Assembly (NCBI RefSeq): GCF_040649515.1
Contig: NZ_JBEZFP010000001.1
Coordinates: 62,001-126,000 of the forward strand
Direction of reading: 5' to 3'
DNA length: 64,000 nt
From: Yinghuangia elevatio
GTDB lineage: Bacteria; Actinomycetota; Actinomycetes; Streptomycetales; Streptomycetaceae
The notes beneath the pieces are model-generated. The model did no database searches. It saw only the letters and a program-made list of their open reading frames with translations, and was not told the origin of the DNA. The translations under genes and the position numbers were made by a program. Positions 1 through 8,476 of this stretch are shown piece by piece; positions within the stretch are counted from its first letter, which is position 1, and each line of letters opens with the position of its first letter.

Positions 1-759
1 TCGATGGCGGTCGACCTCCCTCTCGTGCCGGGCAACGAGTTCGCGGGCGTGGTCGACGCGGTCGGCGACGGGGTCACCGAATTCTCCGCCGGGGACGAGG
101 TATTGGGCTGGTCGATGCTGGGGTCGTACGCGGAGGCCGTGGTCGTGCCCGTCGACCAGGTGGTCCGCAAGCCCGCGTCGATGCCCTGGGAGGTCGCGGG
201 CGTGATGTCGGCTTCCGGCCAGACCGCGCACCGTGCGCTGCGCGAACTGCGGGTGGGCCCCGGCGACACCGTGCTGGTGCACGCCGCCGCGGGCGGGGTC
301 GGTACGGCGGCGGTCCAACTGGCCGTCGCCTGGGGCGCCGTGGCCGTGGGCACCGCGAGCGAGGCCAACCACGACTACGTGCGGGCGCTGGGCGCGACCC
401 CGGTGGTGTACGGGGACGGTCTCGCCGCCCGGGTGCGAGCCGCGGCCCCGCAAGGCGTGGACGCGGTGCTGGACGCCGCCGGGCGCGGGGCGCTGGACGC
501 GTCCGTCGAACTGGTCGCCGACCGTTCGCGCATCGGCACGATCATCGACTTCGAGGGCGCGGAGCGCCTCGGTGCCGTGGGCCTGCGCGGCGGCCCCGGG
601 GCCCGCACGACCGCTCGGCTGGGCGAGTTGGTCGACTTGTACGAGAAGGGTGCGCTCGCGGTCCACGTACGGCAGCGGCTGCCGCTCGCCGAGGCGGCGG
701 AGGCGCATCGGATCGTCGAAGCGGGGCACGGTCGCGGGAAGGTCGTGCTCGTCCCCTGA
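1..759 (+). CDS. Zinc-type/quinone oxidoreductase-like medium-chain dehydrogenase (5' end cut by the window)
   Basis: This is an NAD(P)H-dependent medium-chain dehydrogenase of the quinone-oxidoreductase branch. Visible are the GroES-like part with PGNEFAGVV, the nucleotide-binding motif HAAAGGVGTAAVQLA and the C-terminal LPLAEAAEAHRIVEAGHGRGKVVL typical of the family. No structural-zinc cysteine cluster is seen, which favours the zinc-free quinone reductase branch. The frame is open to base 1 and about 60 N-terminal residues expected for the family are absent, so the ATG at 4 is probably internal. The gene ends convergently with the HAD/ACAD fusion gene. The substrate cannot be told from sequence. 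Confidence 0.85.
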   Translation, partial: SMAVDLPLVPGNEFAGVVDAVGDGVTEFSAGDEVLGWSMLGSYAEAVVVPVDQVVRKPASMPWEVAGVMSASGQTAHRALRELRVGPGDTVLVHAAAGGVGTAAVQLAVAWGAVAVGTASEANHDYVRALGATPVVYGDGLAARVRAAAPQGVDAVLDAAGRGALDASVELVADRSRIGTIIDFEGAERLGAVGLRGGPGARTTARLGELVDLYEKGALAVHVRQRLPLAEAAEAHRIVEAGHGRGKVVLVP

Positions 760-815
760 GTCCGGCCGTCGGCGCCGTCCCGACCGCGGCAGCGGCAGCG
801 GACTTCGACGACTTC

Positions 816-836
816 GCTTGTCGCTTGTCGCTTGTC
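816..836. repeat. Three perfect 7-bp tandem repeats (GCTTGTC)
   Basis: GCTTGTC occurs three times head to tail in the convergent intergenic region between the dehydrogenase and the fusion gene. No function is apparent; slippage is the likely origin. Confidence 0.8.
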
Positions 837-892
837 GCCACTGTCATTGCCATCACAGTCGTCGACGGCGTCACTGAGACCGTCGGCCGTGT

Positions 893-927
893 GCCGTGCC
901 CGTTTTCCGTCTTCCCACGGGCACGGC
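893..927. terminator. Probable bidirectional hairpin terminator
   Basis: Perfect 10-bp arms GCCGTGCCCG (893-902) and CGGGCACGGC (918-927) enclose a 15-nt loop. It lies between two convergent genes (ends at 759 and 1021). There is no clean U-run, as is common in actinomycetes, so this is inferred from structure and position. Nothing else is seen in 760-1020. Confidence 0.5.
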
Positions 928-1020
928 GCACGGCCGACTTGCGTTCTCGTGCGCCCACTTCGTCCCACGGTGGCTCGCACGCCCGACAGCAGGTACGTCA
1001 GCGGAGGCGCGGCCCGAGCG

Positions 1021-3036
1021 TCACAGGAACGGCGAGAACGGTTCACCCCCGAGACGCAGGTCGCCGACCGCCTCCAGCATGCGGTCCTGGACGGCGATGT
1101 GCTGCGACGCCGTGACGATGTCCCGCAACTGGCGGTCCAGTGGCGTGCGGTCGGTGTAGACGGCGCTCGCCCCGGCCAGGTCGTACAGCGTCTGGACGGC
1201 CTCGCGGCAGGCACGGAAGGCGTACCGGCGGGCGAGCGCGCCCGGTCCGCGGTCGGGCGTGCCGCCCGCGGCGAGCGTCGCCCAACTGTCCTCCAGCGTG
1301 GTGCGCACGTACGCCCGGGCCGCGCCGACCAGGGTCTCGGCGTGCGCGAAGCCGGCCTGCACGCGCGGGTTGCGGCCCACCTTCTGACGAGTCATCGAGT
1401 CGGTCTTGTCGAGCAGCAGATCGCGGGTGGCGTCGAGCGCCGCCCGTCCGATGCCGAGCGCGACCCCCGCCATCTTGGCGACGAGGTGGTCCGCCGTCGC
1501 GTACAACGGGTCGGTGCGGAGCGGCGGATCGGTGAACACGAAGGTGTTCCCGCGGGCCACGAAGGCGTCGTGCACCTCGAAGTCGTGTGACCCGGTGCCG
1601 CGGAGGCCGGTGGTGTTCCAGGTCTCCACGACCCGCACCGCCGACGTGTCGAGCAGTGCGACACGCCACGAGGGCGTGTCGTCCTCGGCGAGGATGCCGC
1701 ACAGGACGTGGTCGGCGGCCTGGATGCCGCTCGCCATCGCCCAGCGGCCCGACACGCGGTATCCGCCGGCGACCCGGCGGCCCCGGCCGAGCGGTGGCAG
1801 CACGGCGGCGAGCAGCCGGTCGGGCGAGGGGAAGACCGCCCGTACCTGCTCGTCGTCCCAGTGCATCGCGCACAGCCCGGCGTCGATACCGATCGCGGCG
1901 CACCAGGCGACCGAGGCGTCGGCGTACGCCAACTCCTCGATCGCGCTCACGATCTGATACGGCGTCATTCCGGGGCCGCCGAGGTGGGTGGGGAACAGCG
2001 CGCCGAGGAGCCCGGTGGCGCGCAGGCCGGCGACGACATCGTCGGGTACCCGGCCGGCGGTTTCGATCTCGGATGCGCGCGGTGCCAGCGTCGCGGCGAA
2101 CTCATGTACCGCTAGCAGAACTTGGTCCGCCGCCCGGGGCGATTCCCGGACCGCGACGGGCGACTCGGCGGCGGCCGCTTCCGCCCTGTTCCGCCGCGCC
2201 ACCGCGGGCGTCGGTTCCGCCTCGCGGGCCGCTTCCGCCGGTGATCTGGGAGTCGTCGCCACGGTGCCGGGGTCGTCGAGGCCGACCGCACGCCACACCA
2301 GCGCCGCGACGTCCTTGTGGTCGCCCGCGACGAGCACGGTGGCGAAGCCGAGTTCGGCGGCGGCCGCGATGTTGGCGGGCGAGTCGTCGACGAAGAGCGT
2401 CTCCGCGGCCGAGGTCCCGAGGCCTTCGAGGACGGCGTGGTACATCCGCGGATCGGGCTTGCGGGCGCCGAGTTCGTAGGAGCGCACGATGACCGGGAAC
2501 AGCTCCGCCCACGGGTGGAGGTCCCACCACAGCGGTTCCAGTTCGCGTACCGCGTTGGTGCACAGGGCGAGCGGCACACCTGCCGCGGCCAGGTCGCGGG
2601 CGAGGCCGAGGTACGCGTCGTCGAGCGTGAACGGCGGCGGCAACGGCATGCCCGGTGGCAGAGGTGCCCCGGGCGGCGGCAACGGCGGCATGCCGGCGGG
2701 TCCGCCCCCGGGGAAGCCGCCTGGGAATCCGGCCGGTCCACCCGGTCCGCCCGGTCCACCGGCGCCCGGCGGGGGCATCGGCGGCATGGGCATGCCGGGC
2801 GGCATCGGAGGCAGCGGCATCCCGCCCGGCACCTCACCGGACATCGCCGCCCGGAACAGGTCGGTGAGGGTGATCTCGCCGCGTTCCAGACGGTGCCACG
2901 GGTGGTCGCCGTCGGCGCCGGACGGACCGAAGAAATCCTTGGGCGGCGCCATCGGTCCGCCGGGCGGGTGCGCGAGCACTCCACCGACATCGAAGACGAC
3001 GGCCTTCACCGCACCGGGCGTCGGGTCCTCTGCCAT
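1021..3036 (-). CDS. Fusion protein: HAD-like phosphatase domain + acyl-CoA dehydrogenase/flavin monooxygenase-like domain
   Basis: This 671-aa protein joins two enzymes in one uninterrupted frame. Residues 11-250 are a HAD-IA type hydrolase: nucleophile D16 in VVFDVGGVL, motif II LCTNAV, motif III K193 in RKPDPRMY and motif IV FVDDSPANI. The usual second Asp of DxD is Gly, as in some active HADs such as YihX. Residues 64-136 are a Pro/Gly/Met-rich low-complexity insertion in the cap region. Residues 300-671 resemble acyl-CoA dehydrogenase type 2 / HsaA-DszC group D flavin monooxygenases (TTGLRGTGSHDFEV). The ATG at 3036 overlaps the upstream gene's stop as TGATG, so translation is probably coupled. 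Human ACAD10 also combines HAD and ACAD modules. The substrate is unknown. Confidence 0.85.
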   Translation of the reverse strand: MAEDPTPGAVKAVVFDVGGVLAHPPGGPMAPPKDFFGPSGADGDHPWHRLERGEITLTDLFRAAMSGEVPGGMPLPPMPPGMPMPPMPPPGAGGPGGPGGPAGFPGGFPGGGPAGMPPLPPPGAPLPPGMPLPPPFTLDDAYLGLARDLAAAGVPLALCTNAVRELEPLWWDLHPWAELFPVIVRSYELGARKPDPRMYHAVLEGLGTSAAETLFVDDSPANIAAAAELGFATVLVAGDHKDVAALVWRAVGLDDPGTVATTPRSPAEAAREAEPTPAVARRNRAEAAAAESPVAVRESPRAADQVLLAVHEFAATLAPRASEIETAGRVPDDVVAGLRATGLLGALFPTHLGGPGMTPYQIVSAIEELAYADASVAWCAAIGIDAGLCAMHWDDEQVRAVFPSPDRLLAAVLPPLGRGRRVAGGYRVSGRWAMASGIQAADHVLCGILAEDDTPSWRVALLDTSAVRVVETWNTTGLRGTGSHDFEVHDAFVARGNTFVFTDPPLRTDPLYATADHLVAKMAGVALGIGRAALDATRDLLLDKTDSMTRQKVGRNPRVQAGFAHAETLVGAARAYVRTTLEDSWATLAAGGTPDRGPGALARRYAFRACREAVQTLYDLAGASAVYTDRTPLDRQLRDIVTASQHIAVQDRMLEAVGDLRLGGEPFSPFL

Positions 3037-4709
3037 CAGGCGACCTCGGGGTAGTCGCGCAGCCGCCGCGAGTCGAGCATGCGGTGGTAGCGGATGAAAA
3101 TGGACGTGGCGATGCCCTCGATGGCGGCGCGCGCCGCGTCGACGGTCTCCGGCGCCGCCGCCCAGGTGTCGAACCGCACGGCGTCGGCCTGCGGGTCGGG
3201 TTCCATGGCCGGCTCGTGCGGGCTGCGCTTGAGCGTCAGGTAGGGCAGCGGAAGACCGGTCTTCTCCTCGACGCGCCGGGCGAGCGAGCCGACCGCGTCC
3301 GCGTACGTCGCGGTCATCTTCTTCAGGGCGACGACCGTCCAGTAGCGCAGCAGGGGGTCGGTGGTGACGTCGATGTGGTGGGTGACGACGGCGCGCAGGT
3401 CGCGGTGCGTCTCGGTGGCGCGGTCGAGGTAGATGAACTCGAGCGTGCGGCTCACCGGCCAGTTGAGCCGGTCGTCGAGGCCGAGCGAGTGCCAGTCGAC
3501 GTACAGCATCTTCGAGCGCGAACCGAAGCGCGCGGCAAGGCGGTTGACGGCGCGTTCGGCGGGAGTGGCCGGGAACGCGTACGGGACCATGTGCCGGTAC
3601 ACGGTCGGGGTGCCCGTGGTGTCGGTGGCCATGAACAGCAGCGCGAGCCGCAGGCGGGCCGCGCCCTCGTCGAGGTCGTCGACGCGGAAGAAGTCGAGGA
3701 CGCCGGAGTCCGCGACCTTGTCGGTCTCGTGGCGCAGCGCGGCGACCAGCGGTTGCTGCGTGGGATGCGGGTCGGTGGGCCAGAAGTTGAACGTGTAGCC
3801 CTCCGGCCACAGGGCGTCGCCCTGGTAGTCGCCTTCGCGTTCGATGGCCTCGACGTCTGTGGGCGGACTGGCCTGCGTACGGCGGCGGAACGCGAATCCG
3901 CCCTGCGACAGGGTCTCCTGGGCGAGTTGCAGCATGTGGCTGTTCTGCTCGTCGATGAGCTCGAAGGCACGTACCGCGAGGCGGATCGCGTCGTCGCGCT
4001 GCTCCTGGGTGAGCTCCATGTCGGCGAACACGGCCTCGTGCTCGTCCTCGACGGCGTGGCCGGTCTCGCGTTCGAGGTGGTACTGCCCCCAGTAGATGAG
4101 TTCGCGGCCGGTCCTGGCCGTGTAGCGGTCGGCGAGTTGCGAGGTGTGCCGGAACAGGGCGTTGCCGCAGGCTTCGATCGCCTCGACGACGGCGTAGCGT
4201 ACGGCCGGGTCCTGCGCCTCGATGTAGAGCTTGGTGATCGCGGTGGTGCGGCGGCGCAGTTGCTCGTTGACCTCGCTGCTGAACAGCCAGTGGAAGACCT
4301 CCGACGGCTTCCACTCCAGCAGGTCGTCCCAGCCCAGGGTCTTGAAGTCCGCCATGAACAGCCGGGAGTGGGTCATGTCCTCGTCGGCGTGGCCGGTCAG
4401 TGCGGCACGCGGGGCGTCGAGCGCGGGCGGCGGCGCACCGCTGCCGCCTGCCGGGCTGCCCCCGGGGCTGCCCGCCGGGCCGGCCCCGGTCGTTGTGCCG
4501 GTCGCGCCCGTCCCGCCGATCGTCGTCGAGTCGTAGGCGATGTGGTAGATGTTCAGTTCGCGGAAATACATGATGAAGTTCGTGAAGTACAGCGAGAACC
4601 AGAGTTTCTTTTCCGGCTCCGTGTCGTCTTCCTCGACCAGCCACTGGTGCAGTGGATGGTCCTCGATCCGGTTACGCCAGTCATCGATGATCTTCCTTAC
4701 CTGCTCCAT
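3036..4709 (-). CDS. Unknown protein with two tandem copies of an all-alpha domain
   Basis: I do not recognise the 557-aa product. It is an internal duplication: residues 121-190 (FKTLGWDDLLEW ... DPAVRYAVVEAIEA) align with 401-470 (WHSLGLDDRLNW ... DPLLRYWTVVALKK), and flanking parts also match (1-60 with about 320-375; 190-262 with 475-545). Copy 1 has an acidic/His cluster (H211, E213, E215, H218, E221, H224) that is mostly lost in copy 2, so one copy may bind metal; a heme-oxygenase-like or diiron fold is one guess. A Gly/Ala/Thr/Ser-rich linker spans 64-98. The start ATG at 4709 was chosen because upstream codons lose this family character. The stop overlaps the fusion gene's start, so the two products probably act together. 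Confidence 0.8.
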   Translation of the reverse strand: MEQVRKIIDDWRNRIEDHPLHQWLVEEDDTEPEKKLWFSLYFTNFIMYFRELNIYHIAYDSTTIGGTGATGTTTGAGPAGSPGGSPAGGSGAPPPALDAPRAALTGHADEDMTHSRLFMADFKTLGWDDLLEWKPSEVFHWLFSSEVNEQLRRRTTAITKLYIEAQDPAVRYAVVEAIEACGNALFRHTSQLADRYTARTGRELIYWGQYHLERETGHAVEDEHEAVFADMELTQEQRDDAIRLAVRAFELIDEQNSHMLQLAQETLSQGGFAFRRRTQASPPTDVEAIEREGDYQGDALWPEGYTFNFWPTDPHPTQQPLVAALRHETDKVADSGVLDFFRVDDLDEGAARLRLALLFMATDTTGTPTVYRHMVPYAFPATPAERAVNRLAARFGSRSKMLYVDWHSLGLDDRLNWPVSRTLEFIYLDRATETHRDLRAVVTHHIDVTTDPLLRYWTVVALKKMTATYADAVGSLARRVEEKTGLPLPYLTLKRSPHEPAMEPDPQADAVRFDTWAAAPETVDAARAAIEGIATSIFIRYHRMLDSRRLRDYPEVA

Positions 4710-4813
4710 GGCGGGCTTTCTAACAGCGCCCGCCACGCACCAAGAAGAGAAAGTTTGACTCGCACACACAATCTCGACAAACGGCGTCCGAACTTCCGTT
4801 TGTTTACGGCGAT

Positions 4814-5575
4814 TTAAACGGCGGACTGGCCTCCGTCGACTGCGAGAACCTGCCCGGTGATGTATGAGGCGGCGGGCGAGGCGAGGAACACCGCGACGGC
4901 GGCGACCTCCTCGGGCTGCCCCCAGCGGCGCATCGGCACGATGGCGGCGGTCTGCTCGCGGGCGGCCGGGTGCTCCCAGAAGGGGCGGTTGAGGTCGGTG
5001 CAGACCGGGCCCGGACAGATCGCGTTGACGCGTACGCCGACCGCCGCCCACTCGGCGGCCAGGCTCCGGGTGAGCGCGACGATGCCGCCCTTGGCGGTTC
5101 CGTACGCGGCCAGGAACGGCACGCCGAGCATGCCCGCAACCGAGGTCATGTTGATCACCGAGGCGCCGTTCCGGGACAGCAACTCCGTTGCCAGGGAACG
5201 GCATACGTTCACCGCGGAGTCGACGTTCAGGCGCCAGGTGGCCTCCCAGGCGGCCGGGTCGAGGCCGACCGCCGGACCTGCGGCCGGAACGCCGCCCGCG
5301 TTGTTCACGACGGTGTCGACGTGCCCGAGCCCGTCGACCGCGGCCCGGACCGCGGCGGCCACCGCCTCGGCGTCGGTGACGTCGCACGGCAGCACGAGCG
5401 CGCGTCGGCCGAGCGCTTTGACCTCGTCGGCGACGACGTCGAGGGCGTCGGCCGAGCGGGCCACGAGCGCGACGTCGGCCCCGGCGGCGGCCAGCGCGAG
5501 CGCGGTCGCCTTGCCGATGCCGCGCGACGCACCGGTGACAAACGCCGAACGCCCGTCAAGATCGAACATTCCCAT
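4814..5575 (-). CDS. SDR-family oxidoreductase
   Basis: This is a classical short-chain dehydrogenase of 253 aa. The dinucleotide-binding motif TGASRGIG is near residue 13, NNAG near 90, and catalytic AAYGTAKGG gives the Tyr-x-x-x-Lys pair, with Ser in the preceding NMTSVAG. The C-terminal SYITGQVLAVDGG is typical of FabG/glucose-dehydrogenase-like members. It lies 104 bp upstream of the duplicated-domain gene on the same strand and may share its transcript. The ATG at 5575 follows an AGGGGGA-like ribosome site; ATG 5569 is an alternative. The substrate is unknown, but the neighbourhood of redox enzymes suggests one catabolic or modifying pathway. Confidence 0.9.
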   Translation of the reverse strand: MGMFDLDGRSAFVTGASRGIGKATALALAAAGADVALVARSADALDVVADEVKALGRRALVLPCDVTDAEAVAAAVRAAVDGLGHVDTVVNNAGGVPAAGPAVGLDPAAWEATWRLNVDSAVNVCRSLATELLSRNGASVINMTSVAGMLGVPFLAAYGTAKGGIVALTRSLAAEWAAVGVRVNAICPGPVCTDLNRPFWEHPAAREQTAAIVPMRRWGQPEEVAAVAVFLASPAASYITGQVLAVDGGQSAV

Positions 5576-5597
5576 GGCTGTTCCCCCTGCTCCAGGT

Positions 5598-5679
5598 TTT
5601 CGGCCATGATTCCGTGCGGTACGGCACCGGGATGCGGAATCCACCGATACGGATCCGCGGTCCACCATATTTCGGCCAT
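5598..5679. promoter_or_regulatory. Divergent promoter region with repeated TTTCGGCCAT boxes
   Basis: The 115-bp region between the divergent SDR and LLM genes contains a direct repeat TTTCGGCCAT at 5598-5607 and 5670-5679, and a 7-bp inverted repeat GATTCCG (5608-5614) / CGGAATC (5635-5641). It may control both genes. No regulator gene is adjacent. Confidence 0.4.
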
Positions 5680-5690
5680 CCGGAGGGGCG

Positions 5691-6536
5691 ATGAAATTCG
5701 GACTCACGATGTTCGCGACCGACCTGACAATTAACGTCACCGAGATCGCGGTCGCGGCCGAGGAACGCGGCTTCGCCTCGCTTTTCGTTTCCGAGCACAC
5801 GCATCTGCCGACGAGCAGGCGCAGCAATCTGCCGATGTTCGACGAACTTCCGGTCGAATACGGACACACGCTTGACCCGCTGATCGCCCTCACCGCGGCC
5901 GCGGGCGCGACACGCGGCCTGCGGCTGGGCACCGGCGTGTGCCTGCTCGCGCAGCGCGAACCGATCGTGACCGCGAAGGCCGTGGCGTCGCTCGACCTGC
6001 TGTCGGGCGGGCGGTTCGAGTTCGGGGTGGGGTTCGGATGGAACGAGGAAGAGGCGGAGGACCACGGCGTGGTCTGGTCGCACCGACGCGGCGCGGTCCG
6101 CGAACGGGTCCTCGCCATGCGGGAGTTGTGGCGAGAGGAGGTGGCTTCGTACGACGGCCGGCACGTCCGGTTCTCGCCCAGCTGGTGTTGGCCGAAACCC
6201 CTCCAGGCAGGCGGACCACCGGTGCTGCTCGGCGGCTTCGGCGGGCCGGTCCTTGCGGAGCACGTGGCCGAATACGGGGACGGGTGGCTGCCGGTTGGCA
6301 GTTTGAGCGTCGAATACGGTCTGCCGCAGATACGCGCGGCGTGCGAGCGCATCGGGCGGGATCCGGCGGACCTGCGCATCATCCCGTGCGGCGGCTTCCC
6401 GCCCACCCCGGCCGAACTCGAGCGCTACCGCGAACTGGGCGTGATCGAGCAAGTCGTCCTGACAGTCCCCCACGCCCCGAGAGACGAGGTCCTGGCCACC
6501 CTCGACCACTACGCAAAGACGTTCCTCCCCGACTAG
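5691..6536 (+). CDS. LLM-class (luciferase-like) F420-dependent oxidoreductase
   Basis: This 281-aa TIM-barrel protein is of the luciferase-like monooxygenase family, in the actinobacterial subgroup usually annotated as F420-dependent. Evidence: MKFGLTMFATD at the N-terminus, VAAEERGFASLFVSEHTHLP, the GLRLGTGVCLLAQREP strand-loop and LDLLSGGRFEFGVGFGWNEEE, all family hallmarks. A GGAGGGG ribosome site ends three bases before the ATG. It is divergent from the SDR gene. F420 use is inferred from family and lineage; FMN is the alternative. Confidence 0.88.
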   Translation: MKFGLTMFATDLTINVTEIAVAAEERGFASLFVSEHTHLPTSRRSNLPMFDELPVEYGHTLDPLIALTAAAGATRGLRLGTGVCLLAQREPIVTAKAVASLDLLSGGRFEFGVGFGWNEEEAEDHGVVWSHRRGAVRERVLAMRELWREEVASYDGRHVRFSPSWCWPKPLQAGGPPVLLGGFGGPVLAEHVAEYGDGWLPVGSLSVEYGLPQIRAACERIGRDPADLRIIPCGGFPPTPAELERYRELGVIEQVVLTVPHAPRDEVLATLDHYAKTFLPD

Positions 6537-6539
6537 GGA

Positions 6540-6692
6540 GTGTCTTCAAATTCGCGTCGGATAGCCCGCGGGCCGTGGTGCGTGCGCTCGCAAGGCGCGG
6601 GCCGCAGCTCGGCCTGGGTTTGGCCGGGCAAGGTCCGCAACGCGGCGAGCGTGCGTGCCACGGTTCGCGGGCCCGGCGAGAATTTGAAGACA
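6540..6692. repeat. Long imperfect palindrome, MITE-like (about 150 bp)
   Basis: The ends are perfect inverted repeats GTGTCTTCAAATTC (from about 6541) and GAATTTGAAGACAC (to about 6692). Complementarity continues inward with mismatches almost to the centre (for example GCCCGCG, CCGTGG and CGCTCGC blocks pair with their complements). It codes for nothing, starts 3 bp after the LLM stop codon and lies between convergent genes. It looks like a non-autonomous transposon relic, and it may also serve as a terminator. No clear target-site duplication is visible. Confidence 0.65.
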
Positions 6693-6763
6693 CGACCTCG
6701 GGTTCACACGGCAGGTGTCGGGCGTGGACCCGCCCGTGCCGCGCCGACCGCGGCAGGGACGGG

Positions 6764-7474
6764 TCACGGTTCGATGAGGCCTGCGCGAATCGCGTAGCGG
6801 GTGAGTTCGAGGCGGTCCTTGAGGCCGAGTTTCTGGAGCATGTTGGCGCGGTGCCTTTCGACGGTCTTGGCACTGATGACGAGCAGGTCGGCGATCTCCT
6901 TGGACGTGTGGCCCTCGGCGACGAGCTTGAGGACCTCCTCCTCGCGGTCGGTGATGGCTCGCGGAGGCAACGGGTCGCCGAGCCGCACGCGTTCGAGGTA
7001 GTCGCGGACGAGGGTGGTGACCGCACCGGGGTAGATGAAGGGTTCGTCGCGTATCGCGGCGTGGCAGGCGTCGACGAGATCGCGGTCGGCGACCGACTTG
7101 AGGACGTAGCCGCTCGCGCCGACTCTGAGCGCCTCGAAGAAGTACTGCTCGTTGTCGTACATCGTCAGGAAGAGGATCCGCAGGTCGGGCCGGAGCCGGG
7201 AGAGTTCGCGGGCGGCCTGCAGCCCGGTGGTGCGGGGCATGGCGATGTCGAGGACGGCCAGGTCGATGTCGCCGGCGCGGGCGCGGGCGACCGCCTCGGC
7301 GCCGTTGTCGGCCTCGGCGACGACGTGCAGGTCGGGTTCGCTGTCGAGGATGAGCCGGACTCCGCGGCGTACCAGCGCATGGTCGTCCGCGAGCAGGATG
7401 CGGGTGGGATCCGGGCGGGCGGGATCCGGGCGGGCGGGATCCGGGCCTGCGGAGGTCATGCCGGTGCGGGTCAT
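6764..7474 (-). CDS. NarL/FixJ-family response regulator
   Basis: This is the 236-aa DNA-binding partner of the adjacent histidine kinase. The receiver domain starts near residue 24 (ILLADDHALVRRG); the phospho-acceptor Asp is in LAVLDIAMPR and the conserved Lys in YVLKSVAD. The C-terminal LuxR-type helix-turn-helix reads EGHTSKEIADLLVISAKTVE. The first 23 residues carry a short PDPAR repeat, so translation may in fact begin later. The ATG at 7474 overlaps the kinase stop as ATGA, indicating translational coupling. Target genes are unknown. Confidence 0.92.
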   Translation of the reverse strand: MTRTGMTSAGPDPARPDPARPDPTRILLADDHALVRRGVRLILDSEPDLHVVAEADNGAEAVARARAGDIDLAVLDIAMPRTTGLQAARELSRLRPDLRILFLTMYDNEQYFFEALRVGASGYVLKSVADRDLVDACHAAIRDEPFIYPGAVTTLVRDYLERVRLGDPLPPRAITDREEEVLKLVAEGHTSKEIADLLVISAKTVERHRANMLQKLGLKDRLELTRYAIRAGLIEP

Positions 7475-8424
7475 GTGGTGCTCCTGGTGTGGACGGGTAC
7501 CCGCAGGTGCACTTCTGTGCCGCCCGCGGCCCCGGGGCCCACCGCGAGTTCGGCCCCGATCAGCAGCGCGCGTTCGCGCATGCCGCTGATGCCGGTGCCC
7601 GCGGCGGCGGAGCCGATGCCCCGGCCGTTGTCGACGACCACGAGTTCGACGGCACCGGCGCCGACGGGCCGCAGGCTGATGACCGCGCGGTCCGCTTCGG
7701 CGTGCCGGGCGACGTTGGTGAGGGCTTCCTGCGCGACGCGGTAGACGACGAGCTCGGTCTGCGGATCCAGTGGCGGCAGGTGCGGGGCCAGTTCGCGCCG
7801 GACGGTCAGGCCGGGCGTACCGATCTCGGTGGTCAGCGCACGCAGGGCGCTGGCCAGGCCGAGTTCCTCCAGGACGCCGGGGCGCAGGCGGCGGGCGATG
7901 CGGCGGATCTCGTCGAGGCCGGTCCGGGTGGTCTCCTGGGCGAGCCGCAGGTCGTCGCGCAGCGGCGGCTCGGCCCGGTCCGCGGTGTGCTTGAGCTGCA
8001 GCAGTACGGCGGTGAGGGTCTGCCCGACCTCGTCGTGGAGTTCCTGGGCGACCCGGCGGCGCTCGCCTTCCTGGGCGGAGAGGGCGTTCGCCCTGCTGGC
8101 CGCGCGTTCGGTTTCGAGCCGGTCGACCATGGTGTTGAAGGTGCCGATCAGGTGCGCGACTTCACCCGGTCCCGTCACCCGCATGCGGGCTCCGGGGTGC
8201 ATCGGGTCGACGCCGGTCATCGCGGCGGCCAGCCGCTCCAGCGGGGCCAGGGACATCCGCAGGACGACCGCGTTGGCGCCCAGCATCACCGCGGCGCCGG
8301 CGCCGATCACGACGGCCTCGCCGAGGTTCACGGGCGTCGACACCGTCACCGGGCCGAGCAGCAGGAGCGCGGCGAGGGCCAGGACCGTGGCGTTGGGAAG
8401 GAAGATCCGCCAGAACAACGACAC
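7471..8424 (-). CDS. Sensor histidine kinase (HisKA_3/NarX type)
   Basis: This membrane histidine kinase is about 317 aa from the GTG at 8424, preferred because GAGGG lies six bases upstream; the frame extends to 8520. Two N-terminal hydrophobic helices are followed by a HAMP-like segment. The dimerisation box has the phospho-acceptor His in ELHDEVGQ. The ATPase domain shows EALTNVARHA (N box) and VVDNGRGI / GISGMRERA (G boxes). There is little periplasmic sequence between the helices, so sensing is probably within or near the membrane. Its stop overlaps the response-regulator start. Confidence 0.9.
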   Translation of the reverse strand: MSLFWRIFLPNATVLALAALLLLGPVTVSTPVNLGEAVVIGAGAAVMLGANAVVLRMSLAPLERLAAAMTGVDPMHPGARMRVTGPGEVAHLIGTFNTMVDRLETERAASRANALSAQEGERRRVAQELHDEVGQTLTAVLLQLKHTADRAEPPLRDDLRLAQETTRTGLDEIRRIARRLRPGVLEELGLASALRALTTEIGTPGLTVRRELAPHLPPLDPQTELVVYRVAQEALTNVARHAEADRAVISLRPVGAGAVELVVVDNGRGIGSAAAGTGISGMRERALLIGAELAVGPGAAGGTEVHLRVPVHTRSTT

Positions 8425-8476
8425 GACGTTCCCTCGCGCTCCCTGGTGCGGCCGCCGTACGCCGACCGCACTCCGG

